In this document: positions 24,199 through 31,509 of the stretch, piece by piece
How positions within the stretch are numbered: the stretch's first letter is position 1
How the letters are laid out: the number at the start of each line of letters is the position of its first letter
Origin: Lacticaseibacillus zhaodongensis
GTDB lineage: Bacteria > Bacillota > Bacilli > Lactobacillales > Lactobacillaceae
Reading direction: 5' to 3'
NCBI RefSeq assembly: GCF_009687905.1
Contig: NZ_BLBG01000020.1
Span: 1 to 37,635 of the forward strand
Length of the DNA stretch: 37,635 bases
Translations under genes and position numbers: made by a program
Notes under the pieces: model-generated
What the model was told of the DNA's origin: nothing
The model's database searches: none
Seen by the model: the letters and a program-made list of their open reading frames with translations, nothing else

Positions 24199-25044
24199 AT
24201 GCAAGAAATGGCAATTGGCAAGCAGCAGGTGCCGGTACTCGGCATGGGCACTTGGCACATGGGTGTCGGTAACTCTGGTCAGTACCAACAGGAACTGGCA
24301 AGCTTGGAATACGGCCTGAATCACGGCCTGAATGTAATTGATACAGCCGAAATGTACGGCGAAGGGGCCTCTGAACGTTTGGTTGGCGACGCAATCAGCA
24401 AACATGATCGGAGCAAAATCTACCTGATTTCTAAATTTTACCCGGCCAATGCCGCCGCGGCGGACTTGCGGAATGCACTAACCAACAGCCTGCAGCGCCT
24501 AGGTACCGACTACCTCGACTTGTACCTTTTGCACTGGCGGGGTGAAGTACCGCTCAGTGAAACGATGAGTACTTTGCAGGATTTGCAGCGGGAGGGATTA
24601 ATTCGCGATTACGGTGTGTCCAATTTTGACACGGCTGATTTAGCGGAAGCACTCGCCGTTACGGGTGGCGCAGGCATTCACGCCAACGAAATTTTGTACA
24701 ACCTGACGGCGCGGGGCAGTGAGTTCGATTTGTTGGCCGCCAACGAGCAGGCGGGCGTGGCTACGATCGGCTATTCACCATTCGGCTCTGGGGATGGTAA
24801 AAGTATCGTACTGCCCGCATCGCTGAGGGAACTCGCCGCCAGTAAGGGCATCACGGAGCACCAGTTAATGCTGGCCTGGACGATTCGGAGCGGGCAAGTG
24901 CTCAGTATTCCTAAGGCTGGCAATGCCAAGCACATGGCGGAAAATATTGCAGCCGCCGCTATCACCTTCACGCTGGACGAGCTCGCTCTGATTAATAAGT
25001 ACTTTCCGGCTCCGGATAAGAAGACACCGCTGGCAGTGATATAG
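24199..25044 (+). CDS. Aldo/keto reductase
   Basis: An NADPH-dependent oxidoreductase of 281 residues with a (beta/alpha)8 barrel. The catalytic tetrad is visible: Asp48 in NVIDTAEMYG, Tyr53 in the same motif, Lys in LISKF and His in LYLLHWRG. The cofactor-binding C-terminal motif IPKAGNAKHMAEN is present. The family reduces aldehydes and ketones to alcohols, such as diketogluconate or methylglyoxal. RBS GGAGAGGA lies 11 bases before the ATG. It is a single gene; the short inverted repeat AGCCT-N9-AGGCT at about 24119-24137 precedes it and may end the previous gene. The physiological substrate is unknown. Confidence 0.93.
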   Translation: MQEMAIGKQQVPVLGMGTWHMGVGNSGQYQQELASLEYGLNHGLNVIDTAEMYGEGASERLVGDAISKHDRSKIYLISKFYPANAAAADLRNALTNSLQRLGTDYLDLYLLHWRGEVPLSETMSTLQDLQREGLIRDYGVSNFDTADLAEALAVTGGAGIHANEILYNLTARGSEFDLLAANEQAGVATIGYSPFGSGDGKSIVLPASLRELAASKGITEHQLMLAWTIRSGQVLSIPKAGNAKHMAENIAAAAITFTLDELALINKYFPAPDKKTPLAVI

Positions 25045-25190
25045 ATTGGCTTTAAATAATTTTCCGTCGGTTTGAAATACTCAAGATGTCATGTTTGCAA
25101 ATTAGTTACGCACATACCGGTTACAAACAGTACATTCTCCGAATTCTAGTAATATCTACAGAATGCCGATGTTTTTAAAATGGCTTTTAT

Positions 25191-25213
25191 ATGCGCATTA
25201 ATGCGTATATAAT
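25191..25213 (+). promoter_or_regulatory. hicAB promoter with palindromic operator
   Basis: A perfect 12-bp palindrome CGCATTAATGCG (25194-25205), extended to 18 bases with two mismatches, directly precedes a consensus -10 TATAAT (25208-25213). It fits a HicB ribbon-helix-helix operator for autorepression of the toxin-antitoxin operon. The -35 is not recognisable. Confidence 0.7.
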
Positions 25214-25234
25214 TAAGAGAGCGAGGATGTTTTA

Positions 25235-25426
25235 ATGCCGATGAAACCGGGCAAACTTGAGCAATTGGTGCTTCAGCAGGGTTTTGTGTATCAGCGCAAT
25301 AAGGGTAAGGGCGGTCATCGCCGGTATCGACATCCGGATGGCCGAACGACGGAAATTCCATTTCACGCAAAAGAGATCAGAAAATACACACAGGATAAGA
25401 TTCTCAAGCAAATTGGTTTGAAATAA
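25235..25426 (+). CDS. hicA: HicA-type mRNA interferase toxin
   Basis: A small basic protein of 63 residues: MPMKPGKLEQLVLQQGFVYQ, then GKGGHRRYRHPDGRTTEIPFHAKEI. This is the HicA double-stranded-RNA-binding-like fold with its active-site His in the G-x-H-xxY pattern. HicA cuts mRNA independently of ribosomes. GAGG lies eight bases before the ATG. The antitoxin gene starts 28 bases after its stop, the classic toxin-first HicAB order. Confidence 0.92.
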   Translation: MPMKPGKLEQLVLQQGFVYQRNKGKGGHRRYRHPDGRTTEIPFHAKEIRKYTQDKILKQIGLK

Positions 25427-25453
25427 CTTCGTCTGCATAGATTGGAGATAAAG

Positions 25454-25864
25454 ATGATGAGTGATAATGTGCTGGTTTACCCGACAATTTTTCATGAGGC
25501 GAATGATGATGATGGTCACTATTTCACTGTTACCAGTCCCAATATCCCCGGGATGGTAACCGAGGGCGACACGCGTGCAGAGGCGGCAGTTCAGGCAGTA
25601 GACGCATTGGCCACGATGTTGGATGGCACTGACTATCCGAAGCCGCAGGATCCTTCTGAATGGGAACTGAAAGCTGGAGACAGTGTGGTTTACATCAGTG
25701 TGAACATGACCCAATGGCAGCGTGAAAAAGCGGCGTATCAAGCGGCACAAAAGAAGGTCCGGGTCAATATTATGTTGCCAGAATATCTGCGTGACAAGGC
25801 ACGGATTGCAGATGTGAATATCAGCAAGGTTGCTACAGATGCGCTCCAGAAAGTTTTGGATTAA
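25454..25864 (+). CDS. hicB: HicB-type antitoxin
   Basis: A protein of 136 residues. The N-terminal HicB partial RNase-H-like domain (about 5-60) reads YPTIFHEANDDDGHYFTVT, then PNIPGMVTEGDTRAEAAVQA. The C-terminal DNA-binding part (VRVNIMLPEYLRDKARIADV, then NISKVATDAL) is of ribbon-helix-helix type. It neutralises HicA and represses the operon. The ATG at 25454 is six bases from GGAG; an adjacent ATG at 25457 and an upstream TTG are alternatives. A terminator follows. Confidence 0.93.
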   Translation: MMSDNVLVYPTIFHEANDDDGHYFTVTSPNIPGMVTEGDTRAEAAVQAVDALATMLDGTDYPKPQDPSEWELKAGDSVVYISVNMTQWQREKAAYQAAQKKVRVNIMLPEYLRDKARIADVNISKVATDALQKVLD

Positions 25865-25880
25865 CGGTAGCCATTAAAAT

Positions 25881-25920
25881 AGTCCCACCGTGCTTGATTT
25901 AACGGCGCGGTGGGACTTTT
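25881..25920 (+). terminator. Terminator after hicAB
   Basis: AGTCCCACCG pairs perfectly with CGGTGGGACT, then TTT. On the left a TTAAAAT stretch could serve as the tail for the opposing small gene. Confidence 0.9.
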
Positions 25921-25944
25921 AGTGTTCTGGATAGTTGCAAACGT

Positions 25945-26145
25945 TTATGGAAAACCAATCATTAAGCGAAAGCTAGCATACAGCATGATCAGGCCAAAAA
26001 ACGCGCTGAAGCCAATGCCGATGGGTCTGAAAATTGTTGTATTAACGCTACTGGCAGGCTTTGCTACCCTAATAAACTTGTACGTGGCATAAAATTGCCA
26101 AACTGCAAGTGCTAAACAAACTACGGCTGCAAGTTTCTCTAACAT
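25945..26145 (-). CDS. Small two-helix membrane protein
   Basis: A protein of 66 residues starting at ATG 26145 with TAGGAGG eight bases upstream; the longer frame starts with a GTG that lies within this ribosome binding site. Two hydrophobic helices (about 4-24 and 40-62) are joined by a short basic loop (KFIRVAKPASS). I do not recognise a family. Small proteins of this form include bacteriocin-immunity and holin-like proteins, but nothing specific supports either. It converges on hicAB. A TATAAT hexamer on this strand at about 26199-26204 may be its -10. Confidence 0.65.
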   Translation of the reverse strand: MLEKLAAVVCLALAVWQFYATYKFIRVAKPASSVNTTIFRPIGIGFSAFFGLIMLYASFRLMIGFP

Positions 26146-26278
26146 TGCTGGCACCTCCTAAGTGCGGACCTCAACCCAACAGGCATAAACTCACCATCAT
26201 TATAAGTCTATAAGCGGCAAATGGATACGCTTTCTTGGGAAACCATGGTGCGTGCAAGCAAGATTGATGCCAGGATTA

Positions 26279-26812
26279 TTAGCTGTTATTTTGCTGCAGC
26301 TTGTGAATCTTGCCAGTCAGGTGCACAAAATTATAGGTGTAGAGTGCAAGCACGATTAGCATCAGAGGGTAAATTGCGAGGTCAATTCCATTCAGCGGTC
26401 CGTTAATAATCAGTGACGGTATCAGGCCGAGCAGCTGCAGTAATAAACAAAGCCCACCAATCATCGTCCAGCGCGACCGGACCCGCTTGAGCAGGGCGAT
26501 GCGCGATTCCGGATCAGAGTAGAGGGCGGCCTGGCTGTCTGGATTGTACAGGTAGAGGTAGTTACCATCTAGAAAGCGGACCGCTTGAATCAATTCCCAG
26601 CCTGATTCCTGAATAAAGGCGAGGTAATCCTCAGTATCCCTGATGTTGCGATAATCAGATACGACGACACCATTAGTATTGGCACTAGCATCGAAATCGT
26701 AAGCGAGAGCATGTACCTGTCGGAGTTTCCAGCCCGCATGCAGCTGCTCGGTCAGGAAGCTGGTCTCGTCTTCCATGCGCCACACTGGAATAAATTTTCT
26801 AATCCGCATCAT
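26279..26812 (-). CDS. DUF2812 membrane protein, partner of PadR
   Basis: A protein of 177 residues. The N-terminal DUF2812 domain (about 1-115) has the motifs FLTEQLHAGWKLRQV, DTEDYLAFIQESGWELIQ and the YLYLYNPDSQAALYSD region. Two C-terminal membrane helices (about 115-137 and 143-165) follow. Such proteins are nearly always encoded just after a PadR repressor, as here, where the genes overlap by 14 bases. The start at ATG 26812 is six bases from GGAGG; adjacent ATG 26809 and TTG 26815 are alternatives. The molecular role of DUF2812 is not established; a membrane-stress or antimicrobial response is usually assumed. Confidence 0.86.
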   Translation of the reverse strand: MMRIRKFIPVWRMEDETSFLTEQLHAGWKLRQVHALAYDFDASANTNGVVVSDYRNIRDTEDYLAFIQESGWELIQAVRFLDGNYLYLYNPDSQAALYSDPESRIALLKRVRSRWTMIGGLCLLLQLLGLIPSLIINGPLNGIDLAIYPLMLIVLALYTYNFVHLTGKIHKLQQNNS

Positions 26813-27113
26813 CAAGCACCTCCGCGTTGTGTGTCAGTTCAAGCAGCCGCTTTCGCTCAGAATGGAGCAGTTGCTTGCCCGTTGCTGTCACCTGGTAAAT
26901 TTTGCGTTTGCCTTCTTCATCCACGAGGTCAATTAGTTGCTCATCCTGCATTTTCTTGAGAGTGCCGTAGAGTGTGCCCGCTCCCAAAACGATGCGCTGG
27001 TTCGTGATTGCGGCAACGTGCTGGATAATGCCGTAACCGTGCGTTGGCTGCAGGAGTGTGAGCAGGATGTAGAAGGCCGTTTCGGTCATTGGTAGTTGGT
27101 TCAGAGTGGACAT
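26799..27113 (-). CDS. PadR family transcriptional regulator
   Basis: A protein of 104 residues, a PadR winged helix of the small (PadR-s2) type: TAFYILLTLLQPTHGYGIIQ, the recognition region IVLGAGTLYGTLKKMQDEQL, the wing DEEGKRKIYQVTATGKQLL and a short dimerisation helix. The ATG at 27113 follows AGGAGGTGG; the longer frame begins at a GTG inside that site. It heads an operon with the DUF2812 gene. Two palindromes cover its promoter and are the probable autoregulatory operators. Confidence 0.92.
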   Translation of the reverse strand: MSTLNQLPMTETAFYILLTLLQPTHGYGIIQHVAAITNQRIVLGAGTLYGTLKKMQDEQLIDLVDEEGKRKIYQVTATGKQLLHSERKRLLELTHNAEVLDDAD

Positions 27114-27127
27114 TGGTGCCACCTCCT

Positions 27128-27148
27128 ATATATCGTGCTACGATATAT
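27128..27148 (-). promoter_or_regulatory. Perfect palindrome, probable PadR operator 1
   Basis: ATATATCGT-gct-ACGATATAT is a perfect 9+3+9 inverted repeat between the promoter and the padR ribosome binding site, where a bound PadR dimer would block transcription. Confidence 0.75.
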
Positions 27149-27152
27149 CTTC

Positions 27153-27187
27153 ATGTATATCGTACTGCGATACATATGGAGATGCAA
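27153..27187 (-). promoter_or_regulatory. padR promoter with second operator half
   Basis: Read on the minus strand, a -35 TTGCAT (27182-27187) and -10 TACGAT (27159-27164) are separated by exactly 17 bases. A second imperfect palindrome built on TATCG-tactg-CGATA lies across the -10, sharing the TATCGT/ACGATA half sites of the downstream palindrome. Two tandem sites suggest cooperative repression. Confidence 0.68.
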
Positions 27188-27200
27188 GCAAAATTCGCAC

Positions 27201-27248
27201 AAAAAAAGTCCCGCTCAGCAGTTTAATCTGGTACTGCTAAAGTGGGAC
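27201..27248 (-). terminator. Terminator of the Old Yellow Enzyme gene
   Basis: On the minus strand GTCCC...AGCAGT pairs with ACTGCT...GGGAC, followed by a seven-T run. Confidence 0.88.
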
Positions 27249-27285
27249 CTGAATCACTAAAATATTATTATTAGCTTGCTAATTA

Positions 27286-28425
27286 CTATTGCTTAGGGTG
27301 CTGCTTGCGGTAGGCCGCAATGCGCTCCGCACGGCTGGTAATCATGCTGCTAACAAAATCTTTCAATGGCGTGTTGAGGGGTGCGGTCTTAACAGCAGCA
27401 GTGAACGGGGCCGTTAATATGGTATCGTCAGCGGCTGCCGCTAGCTTTTGCGCCCATTCAGGGTCAAACAGCAACTGCTGCCCAACCGCCACGGCGTCCG
27501 CGTTCTCCAGGACTGCCGTAACGTCTGCGCGGCTACGGACGCCGCCGACGCCGATTAGTGGCAGCTGGCCGGCTAGCTCGTCGTGCACATAGCCCAACAT
27601 GGACTGGTCCTGGTATGCCGGGTCCTGGCTCTTGCGGCTGTAGTTATTCAGTGACAAGTGCAGGTAATCGAGGCGGGTCTTCCGCAGCTGGTCCAGTAGC
27701 CAAAGTGTGTCGGTAAAGCGAATGCCAGGAGTTTCGAACTCCTCCGGGGAAACGCGGTAGCCGACGATGAACGGCCGGTCGGCATACTTGTCGACGGCGG
27801 CAAAGACACTACTGATGACTTCGCTGATGAAGCGGTAACGTTTCTCCAGGCTACCGCCGTACTCATCCGTGCGGCGGTTGGAGTGTGGGGAGAAGAACTG
27901 CTGCAGCAGGTAGGTGTTGGCCCCATGCAGTTCGATCCCATCAAAACCCGCAGTGATGGCGCGGCGGGTCGCTTCGCCAAAAGCGGCAACGGTCGCGTGA
28001 ATCTCATCAACGGTCATGGCCCGTGGCACCTCTGCATCTGGCCGCAGTGCGGCAACCGCACTGGCGGAGACGGGCTGAGCACCGGACAAGGTTGCGGAAC
28101 TGGTCATGCGGCCGGCGTGGAAAATCTGGACGATGGCTTTGGCACCACGACCTTGAATTGCGCGGGCAAGCTGGCTGAGTTCAGGGAGGTATTGGTCACC
28201 AGCGATACTGAGCTCACCGGGCCAACCCTTACCACCATCCTGAACGTTTGCGGCCCCGGTAATGACGGCGCCCAGCCCGGCTGCACGCTGGGCGTAGTAA
28301 TCAATCTCGTCCCGGGTGACGGTACCATTATAGAAACTCTGCTGCGTGGTCATGGGGGACATGAACAGACGGTTCTTGACGGTGGCACCAGACTTAAATG
28401 TTAGTGAATCAATGAATTTTGGCAT
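27286..28425 (-). CDS. NADH:flavin oxidoreductase, Old Yellow Enzyme family
   Basis: An FMN-dependent TIM-barrel enzyme of 379 residues. Conserved blocks: an N-terminal NRLFMSPMTT, QIFHAGRM, the FDGIELHGANTYLLQQFFSP strand, HSNRRTDEYGGSLEKRYRF, VGYRVSPEE and the phosphate-binding LIGVGGVRSRADV. It is close to bacterial enoate reductases of the YqiG/NADH-dependent flavin oxidoreductase group, which reduce activated alkenes. RBS AAGGAAG precedes the ATG. It is divergent from the GNAT gene; the shared 144-base gap contains a direct repeat TCCGGACAG (28494-28502 and 28523-28531) that might bind a regulator. The natural substrate is unknown. Confidence 0.93.
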   Translation of the reverse strand: MPKFIDSLTFKSGATVKNRLFMSPMTTQQSFYNGTVTRDEIDYYAQRAAGLGAVITGAANVQDGGKGWPGELSIAGDQYLPELSQLARAIQGRGAKAIVQIFHAGRMTSSATLSGAQPVSASAVAALRPDAEVPRAMTVDEIHATVAAFGEATRRAITAGFDGIELHGANTYLLQQFFSPHSNRRTDEYGGSLEKRYRFISEVISSVFAAVDKYADRPFIVGYRVSPEEFETPGIRFTDTLWLLDQLRKTRLDYLHLSLNNYSRKSQDPAYQDQSMLGYVHDELAGQLPLIGVGGVRSRADVTAVLENADAVAVGQQLLFDPEWAQKLAAAADDTILTAPFTAAVKTAPLNTPLKDFVSSMITSRAERIAAYRKQHPKQ

Positions 28426-28569
28426 GTTCTAACTTCCTTTGTTTTAATAAGCGGAAACTCAATGCTATTATCACACAGATTGTTGCGGATGGTTCCGGAC
28501 AGATTCAATGCAGCGTGCGCGCTCCGGACAGTGGTATATACTAAAGCTAAATGATTATGGAGGCGGAGC

Positions 28570-29058
28570 ATGTATACTTTTGCAGCAATAACGACTGACG
28601 AAGCGCGGGCCCAAGCGCTCAAGGTCTACCAGGCGAATGCGGATTACTACCGGGTAATCGGCGAGCCCAAGCCGACGCTGGCGACTGTTGATTATGATAG
28701 TCGGGAGATCCCGACAGCCGTGCAGGACAAGGCTAAACACTACTGGCTGATTCAAGACGGTCAGGAAACCATCGGCGTGATCGATCTGATTGAGGGTTAT
28801 CCTGATAAGGAGACAATTTACGTCGGTCTGCTCGAAATCATGGACCACCGGCAGGGCCACGGGACCGCGGTGCTGAAACAGCTAATTGCGGCGTTTGCTG
28901 GTCACGGCTACAAACGGATGGAACTGGCAACAGTGCACGCTGACAAAGCAGCCGCTGCGTTCTGGCAGGCGCAGGGCTTTACACAGTTACGCAGTGTGGA
29001 CGCAACGCTCAGTGCCGGTAATAAGCAGGTGGTTGATGTGCTGACCAAGGATATCTAA
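28570..29058 (+). CDS. GNAT family N-acetyltransferase
   Basis: A protein of 162 residues with the GNAT fold. Strand IGVIDLIEGYPDKETIYVGLLEI is followed by the acetyl-CoA pyrophosphate loop DHRQGHGTAVLKQLI, then ELATVHADKAAAAFWQAQGFTQL, the C-terminal motif B. A -10-like TATACT at about 28537-28542 and RBS GGAGG precede the ATG. The acceptor may be a protein, an amine or an antibiotic and is not predictable here. Confidence 0.9.
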   Translation: MYTFAAITTDEARAQALKVYQANADYYRVIGEPKPTLATVDYDSREIPTAVQDKAKHYWLIQDGQETIGVIDLIEGYPDKETIYVGLLEIMDHRQGHGTAVLKQLIAAFAGHGYKRMELATVHADKAAAAFWQAQGFTQLRSVDATLSAGNKQVVDVLTKDI

Positions 29059-29084
29059 GGCCTGCTGCCGACTGATTAGCGGTC

Positions 29085-29235
29085 AAAAAAACGCGGCTAC
29101 GGGTAGTTACCACTGGGGTAGCTTGCGTAGTCGCGCTGGATGAAACTTCCTATGTAAAAAGCAAGCGAGCCTTCAGACCTTCTGAACGCTTTCGCGCCGA
29201 TCCTCCAACCCGCTAATATGGTTTGGCACCATGTC
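29085..29235 (-). ncRNA. Candidate stand-alone small RNA with own promoter and terminator
   Basis: Between two plus-strand genes the minus strand carries a -35, an extended -10 (29239-29268), about 150 transcribed bases and a strong terminator. The terminator is CGCGACTACG (29126-29135) against CGTAGCCGCG (29092-29101) with one mismatch, followed by seven T residues. Inside are a hairpin ATGGT-gccaa-ACCAT near the 5' end, and AGCG-TTCAGA-agg-TCTGAA-CGCT (about 29160-29195) followed by TGCTTTTT, which could itself stop transcription. No ribosome binding site with a start codon or long frame is present. It does not match tRNA, 4.5S, 6S, tmRNA, T-box or purine riboswitch patterns I know. The ends are estimates. 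Confidence 0.6.
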
Positions 29236-29238
29236 TAG

Positions 29239-29268
29239 AGAGTAACATGAATCCTTGCGCTTTGTAAA
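29239..29268 (-). promoter_or_regulatory. Promoter of the candidate small RNA
   Basis: On the minus strand: -35 TTTACA (29263-29268), an 18-base spacer, and -10 TACTCT (29239-29244) preceded by TGT, which makes an extended -10. Confidence 0.6.
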
Positions 29269-29330
29269 GCAATGCACGTAAATATTCGGGTTTGCACGCA
29301 AAACATGGCCCAAGATAGGAGATTTAAGGG

Positions 29331-29606
29331 ATGGATGCAAAAGCAAGTGCACTGTTGCAGCAGATTAACGCTGCACAAGCCGCAGTAAATGATCAGGAGC
29401 TGGCGGCGATATTGACGCGCTATGCTAAGCAGCTTCAGGATGGGAACGCGTACCGTTTGGTGAGCCTCAAATTGTCCGGGCAGTTGCGGCACTATCTGCG
29501 CGAGCATGAAACTGTTCCCGCTGCCGTTTCTGAACTGGCCACAACTGCTCACGAAGCGGCGGCGACGGCATTGGGACGGAATGGTCAATCCAGCTGGTAT
29601 GTTTAA
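29331..29606 (+). CDS. Enterocin A immunity-like protein
   Basis: A protein of 91 residues, all-helical, with the pattern of the EntA immunity family for class IIa bacteriocins: two amphipathic helices (ALLQQINAAQAAVNDQELAAI and AILTRYAKQLQDGNAYRLVS), the LSGQLRHYLREH segment and a variable C-terminal tail that gives specificity. Family members sit at the inner membrane face and block pore formation through the mannose PTS receptor. RBS AGGAG lies about nine bases before the ATG. No bacteriocin, leader peptide or transporter gene is adjacent, so it is an orphan. A second member lies 1.5 kb downstream, after guaC. Confidence 0.8.
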   Translation: MDAKASALLQQINAAQAAVNDQELAAILTRYAKQLQDGNAYRLVSLKLSGQLRHYLREHETVPAAVSELATTAHEAAATALGRNGQSSWYV

Positions 29607-29621
29607 TGCAAAATATTAATG

Positions 29622-29666
29622 GTCGGGTAGGATGTAGCTAAACGTTACGTGCTGCCCGGCTTTTTT
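29622..29666 (+). terminator. Terminator after the first immunity-like gene
   Basis: GTCGGGTAG pairs with CTGCCCGGC, with G-U pairs, followed by six T residues. The rest of the 320-base gap up to guaC is AT-rich and holds only the guaC promoter. Confidence 0.85.
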
Positions 29667-29828
29667 AACTACAGAGCGGCGGTCCACCGCTTGACTAAAT
29701 GCCTTGACCACGATCCCCTAATTAAACATTTAATTCGCAATTATTGGCGTTATGAGGACAGATGTGCTGCTAGTAGTCACAAATTACATGATAAACACGA
29801 ACTAACGCTGATTATTTTATTTTTTTGT

Positions 29829-29857
29829 TTGACTTTTCGCTGCTGTGCCCGTATAGT
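29829..29857 (+). promoter_or_regulatory. guaC promoter
   Basis: -35 TTGACT (29829-29834), a 17-base spacer and -10 TATAGT (29852-29857), both one base from consensus or nearly so. No purine riboswitch fold follows in the short leader. Confidence 0.8.
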
Positions 29858-29926
29858 AATCTCTTGGTGTGAATGATAATTGTTTCATCCACGATAATGT
29901 TCGTATTTTGAACGGAGGAATGCCCG

Positions 29927-30904
29927 ATGCAAATTTTTGATTACGAAGATATCCAACTGATCCCGAACAAGTGTATTGTCCGCAGCCGTAAAGAGGTCGA
30001 CACCAGTATTAAGTTCGGCCCCCGCACCTTCAAGATTCCCGTGGTGCCGGCGAACATGCAAACCATTATTGATGAGAAGCTGGCTATTCAGTTGGCACAA
30101 TCAGGTTACTTCTATATCATGCATCGGTTCACACCGGAAACGCGGCTCGATTTTGTGCGCAACATGCATGAGCAGGGTCTCTATGCCTCCATTTCTGTTG
30201 GGGTCAAGCCTGGCGAATTCGGCTTTATCCAAGAATTGGCCGACGCCAACCTGACGCCAGAATACATTACCATTGATATCGCGCACGGGCACTCCCAGGT
30301 CGTTGTGGACATGATTCACCACATCAAGCTGCTGCTACCGGGAAGCTTCGTGATTGCCGGCAACGTCGGGACGCCCGAGGGGGTGCGCGAACTTGAAAAC
30401 GCCGGTGCTGACGCAACCAAGGTCGGTATCGGACCGGGAAAGGTCTGCATCACCAAGCTTAAGACCGGCTTCGGTACCGGTGGCTGGCAGCTTGCCGCGG
30501 TGCGCTGGTGTGCTAAGGCCGCGCGCAAGCCAATCATTGCCGATGGCGGCATTCGTAACCACGGTGACATCGCCAAGTCGATTCGCTTTGGTGCGGATAT
30601 GTGCATGATTGGTTCTTTGTTCGCCGGGCATGAGGAGACACCGGGCAAAACGGTTGAAGTCGATGGCAAGCGGTTCAAGGAGTACTACGGCTCCGCGTCC
30701 TCCTACCAGAAGAACAGTCATCACAACATCGAGGGTAAAAAGATGCTGATTCCCGTTAAGGGGCCGATTCAGGACACCCTGAGCGAGATGCAGGAGGATC
30801 TGCAGTCGGCAGTGTCCTACGCCGGGGGCAAGGACCTGTTGAGCCTGCGGAAGGTTGATTACGTGATCGTTAAGAACTCGATTTTTAACGGTGATCAATA
30901 CTAA
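29927..30904 (+). CDS. guaC: GMP reductase
   Basis: An enzyme of 325 residues of the IMPDH/GMPR barrel family without a CBS insert, as expected for GuaC type 2. Motifs: an N-terminal [28 protein letters not shown], the catalytic Cys loop [35 protein letters not shown] and the [12 protein letters not shown] phosphate site. It converts GMP to IMP with NADPH and release of ammonia, feeding the purA route. RBS GGAGGAA precedes the ATG. It is monocistronic, with its own promoter and terminator. Confidence 0.97.
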   Translation: MQIFDYEDIQLIPNKCIVRSRKEVDTSIKFGPRTFKIPVVPANMQTIIDEKLAIQLAQSGYFYIMHRFTPETRLDFVRNMHEQGLYASISVGVKPGEFGFIQELADANLTPEYITIDIAHGHSQVVVDMIHHIKLLLPGSFVIAGNVGTPEGVRELENAGADATKVGIGPGKVCITKLKTGFGTGGWQLAAVRWCAKAARKPIIADGGIRNHGDIAKSIRFGADMCMIGSLFAGHEETPGKTVEVDGKRFKEYYGSASSYQKNSHHNIEGKKMLIPVKGPIQDTLSEMQEDLQSAVSYAGGKDLLSLRKVDYVIVKNSIFNGDQY

Positions 30905-30910
30905 GTTATC

Positions 30911-30949
30911 AAAATGGCGGCAACGTTGATTAGCGTTGCCGCCATTTTT
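30911..30949 (+). terminator. guaC terminator
   Basis: AAAATGGCGGCAACG pairs perfectly with CGTTGCCGCCATTTT across an eight-base loop, ending in T residues. A parS-like site follows immediately. Confidence 0.95.
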
Positions 30950-30953
30950 AGAT

Positions 30954-30969
30954 AGTTTCACGTGGAACC
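30954..30969 (+). other. parS: parS-like site 3 (weak)
   Basis: AGTTTCACGTGGAACC matches the parS consensus at 13 of 16 positions and keeps the central GTTTCACGTG. It lies right after the guaC terminator, in the same relation as parS-like site 1 to the purA terminator. Confidence 0.5.
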
Positions 30970-31117
30970 ACGGTTGTTATAACGTGATTGCCTGATGCTT
31001 AATTTGACCACGACTCACTGTAAGCGTGTGCCCAAATGGTTCACAAAAGGACTATAATAAGCCTTATAAAGTGTAAACGCCTACAGATGTACGACGCAGC
31101 ACTAGGAGGCTATAACA

Positions 31118-31393
31118 TTGAATAAAAAAGACAAGAAATTATATAATCAGATTAGTAAGGCTTACAAGACCTTGCCTGCAGATGCGGATGACGGTTTGCG
31201 GCAGCTGTTACTCGATAATGGTACGGCCCTGAAGAAGGGCGCTGACTACCGCGATGTCAGTGTTAAGTTGGCCAGCCACTTGGACCACTACCTGCTGCTG
31301 AGCAAGTCGCTCCCGACTGCAGTAACTGACTTAGCGGATGATGTGGAAGTTACCGCCAACAAGTATCGTGGTGCGGTTGGCTCAGCAAGTTAA
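31118..31393 (+). CDS. Second immunity-like helical protein (EntA immunity family)
   Basis: A protein of 91 residues, the same length as the homologue before guaC, with a similar helix pattern: KKLYNQISKAYKTLP, LRQLLLDNGTALKKGADYRD, VSVKLASHLDHYLL and TAVTDLADDVEVTA. The shared signature is an A-x-Y-R-x-VSxKLxxxLxxYL core (Y-R-L-VSLKLSGQLRHYL in the first copy), which suggests ancient duplication. Start is TTG at 31118, eight bases after AGGAGG; no ATG is near. A -10 TATAAT (31053-31058) lies upstream. It is an orphan too, so self-protection against a foreign class IIa bacteriocin is the likeliest role. Confidence 0.72.
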   Translation: MNKKDKKLYNQISKAYKTLPADADDGLRQLLLDNGTALKKGADYRDVSVKLASHLDHYLLLSKSLPTAVTDLADDVEVTANKYRGAVGSAS

Positions 31394-31432
31394 ACTAGCT
31401 GAAGCGAAAATTAATGATTTGGACAATTTGCC

Positions 31433-31482
31433 GCTCCTTCTCTGGGCCGATTACCTTTTTGGTCGCCAGAGGGGGAGCTTTG
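31433..31482 (+). terminator. Long hairpin after the second immunity-like gene
   Basis: GCTCCTTCTCTGG pairs with CCAGAGGGGGAGC (two G-U pairs) around an inner TACC-ttttt-GGT(A) fold. The 3' side has only GCTTTG, so termination is probable but not certain. Confidence 0.6.
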
Positions 31483-31509
31483 TGTACCCTGGGGACTGCA
31501 CGTAGCGTT

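Noticed and set aside
29085-29250. T-box, 6S, 4.5S or tmRNA identity for the minus-strand RNA
   Set aside because: No T-box consensus (GGGTGGNACCGCG), no SRP GNAR apical loop motif, no tRNA-like ends and no single long bulged rod were found.
29205-29260. Purine-riboswitch-like ATATGG segment before the immunity gene
   Set aside because: The TTTCTACC and GTAAAT core motifs and a closing P1 stem are absent, and the downstream gene is not a purine gene.
29649-29876. 75-codon plus-strand frame between the immunity gene and guaC
   Set aside because: It starts inside a terminator stem, has no ribosome binding site and ends inside the guaC promoter region; its composition is not protein-like.
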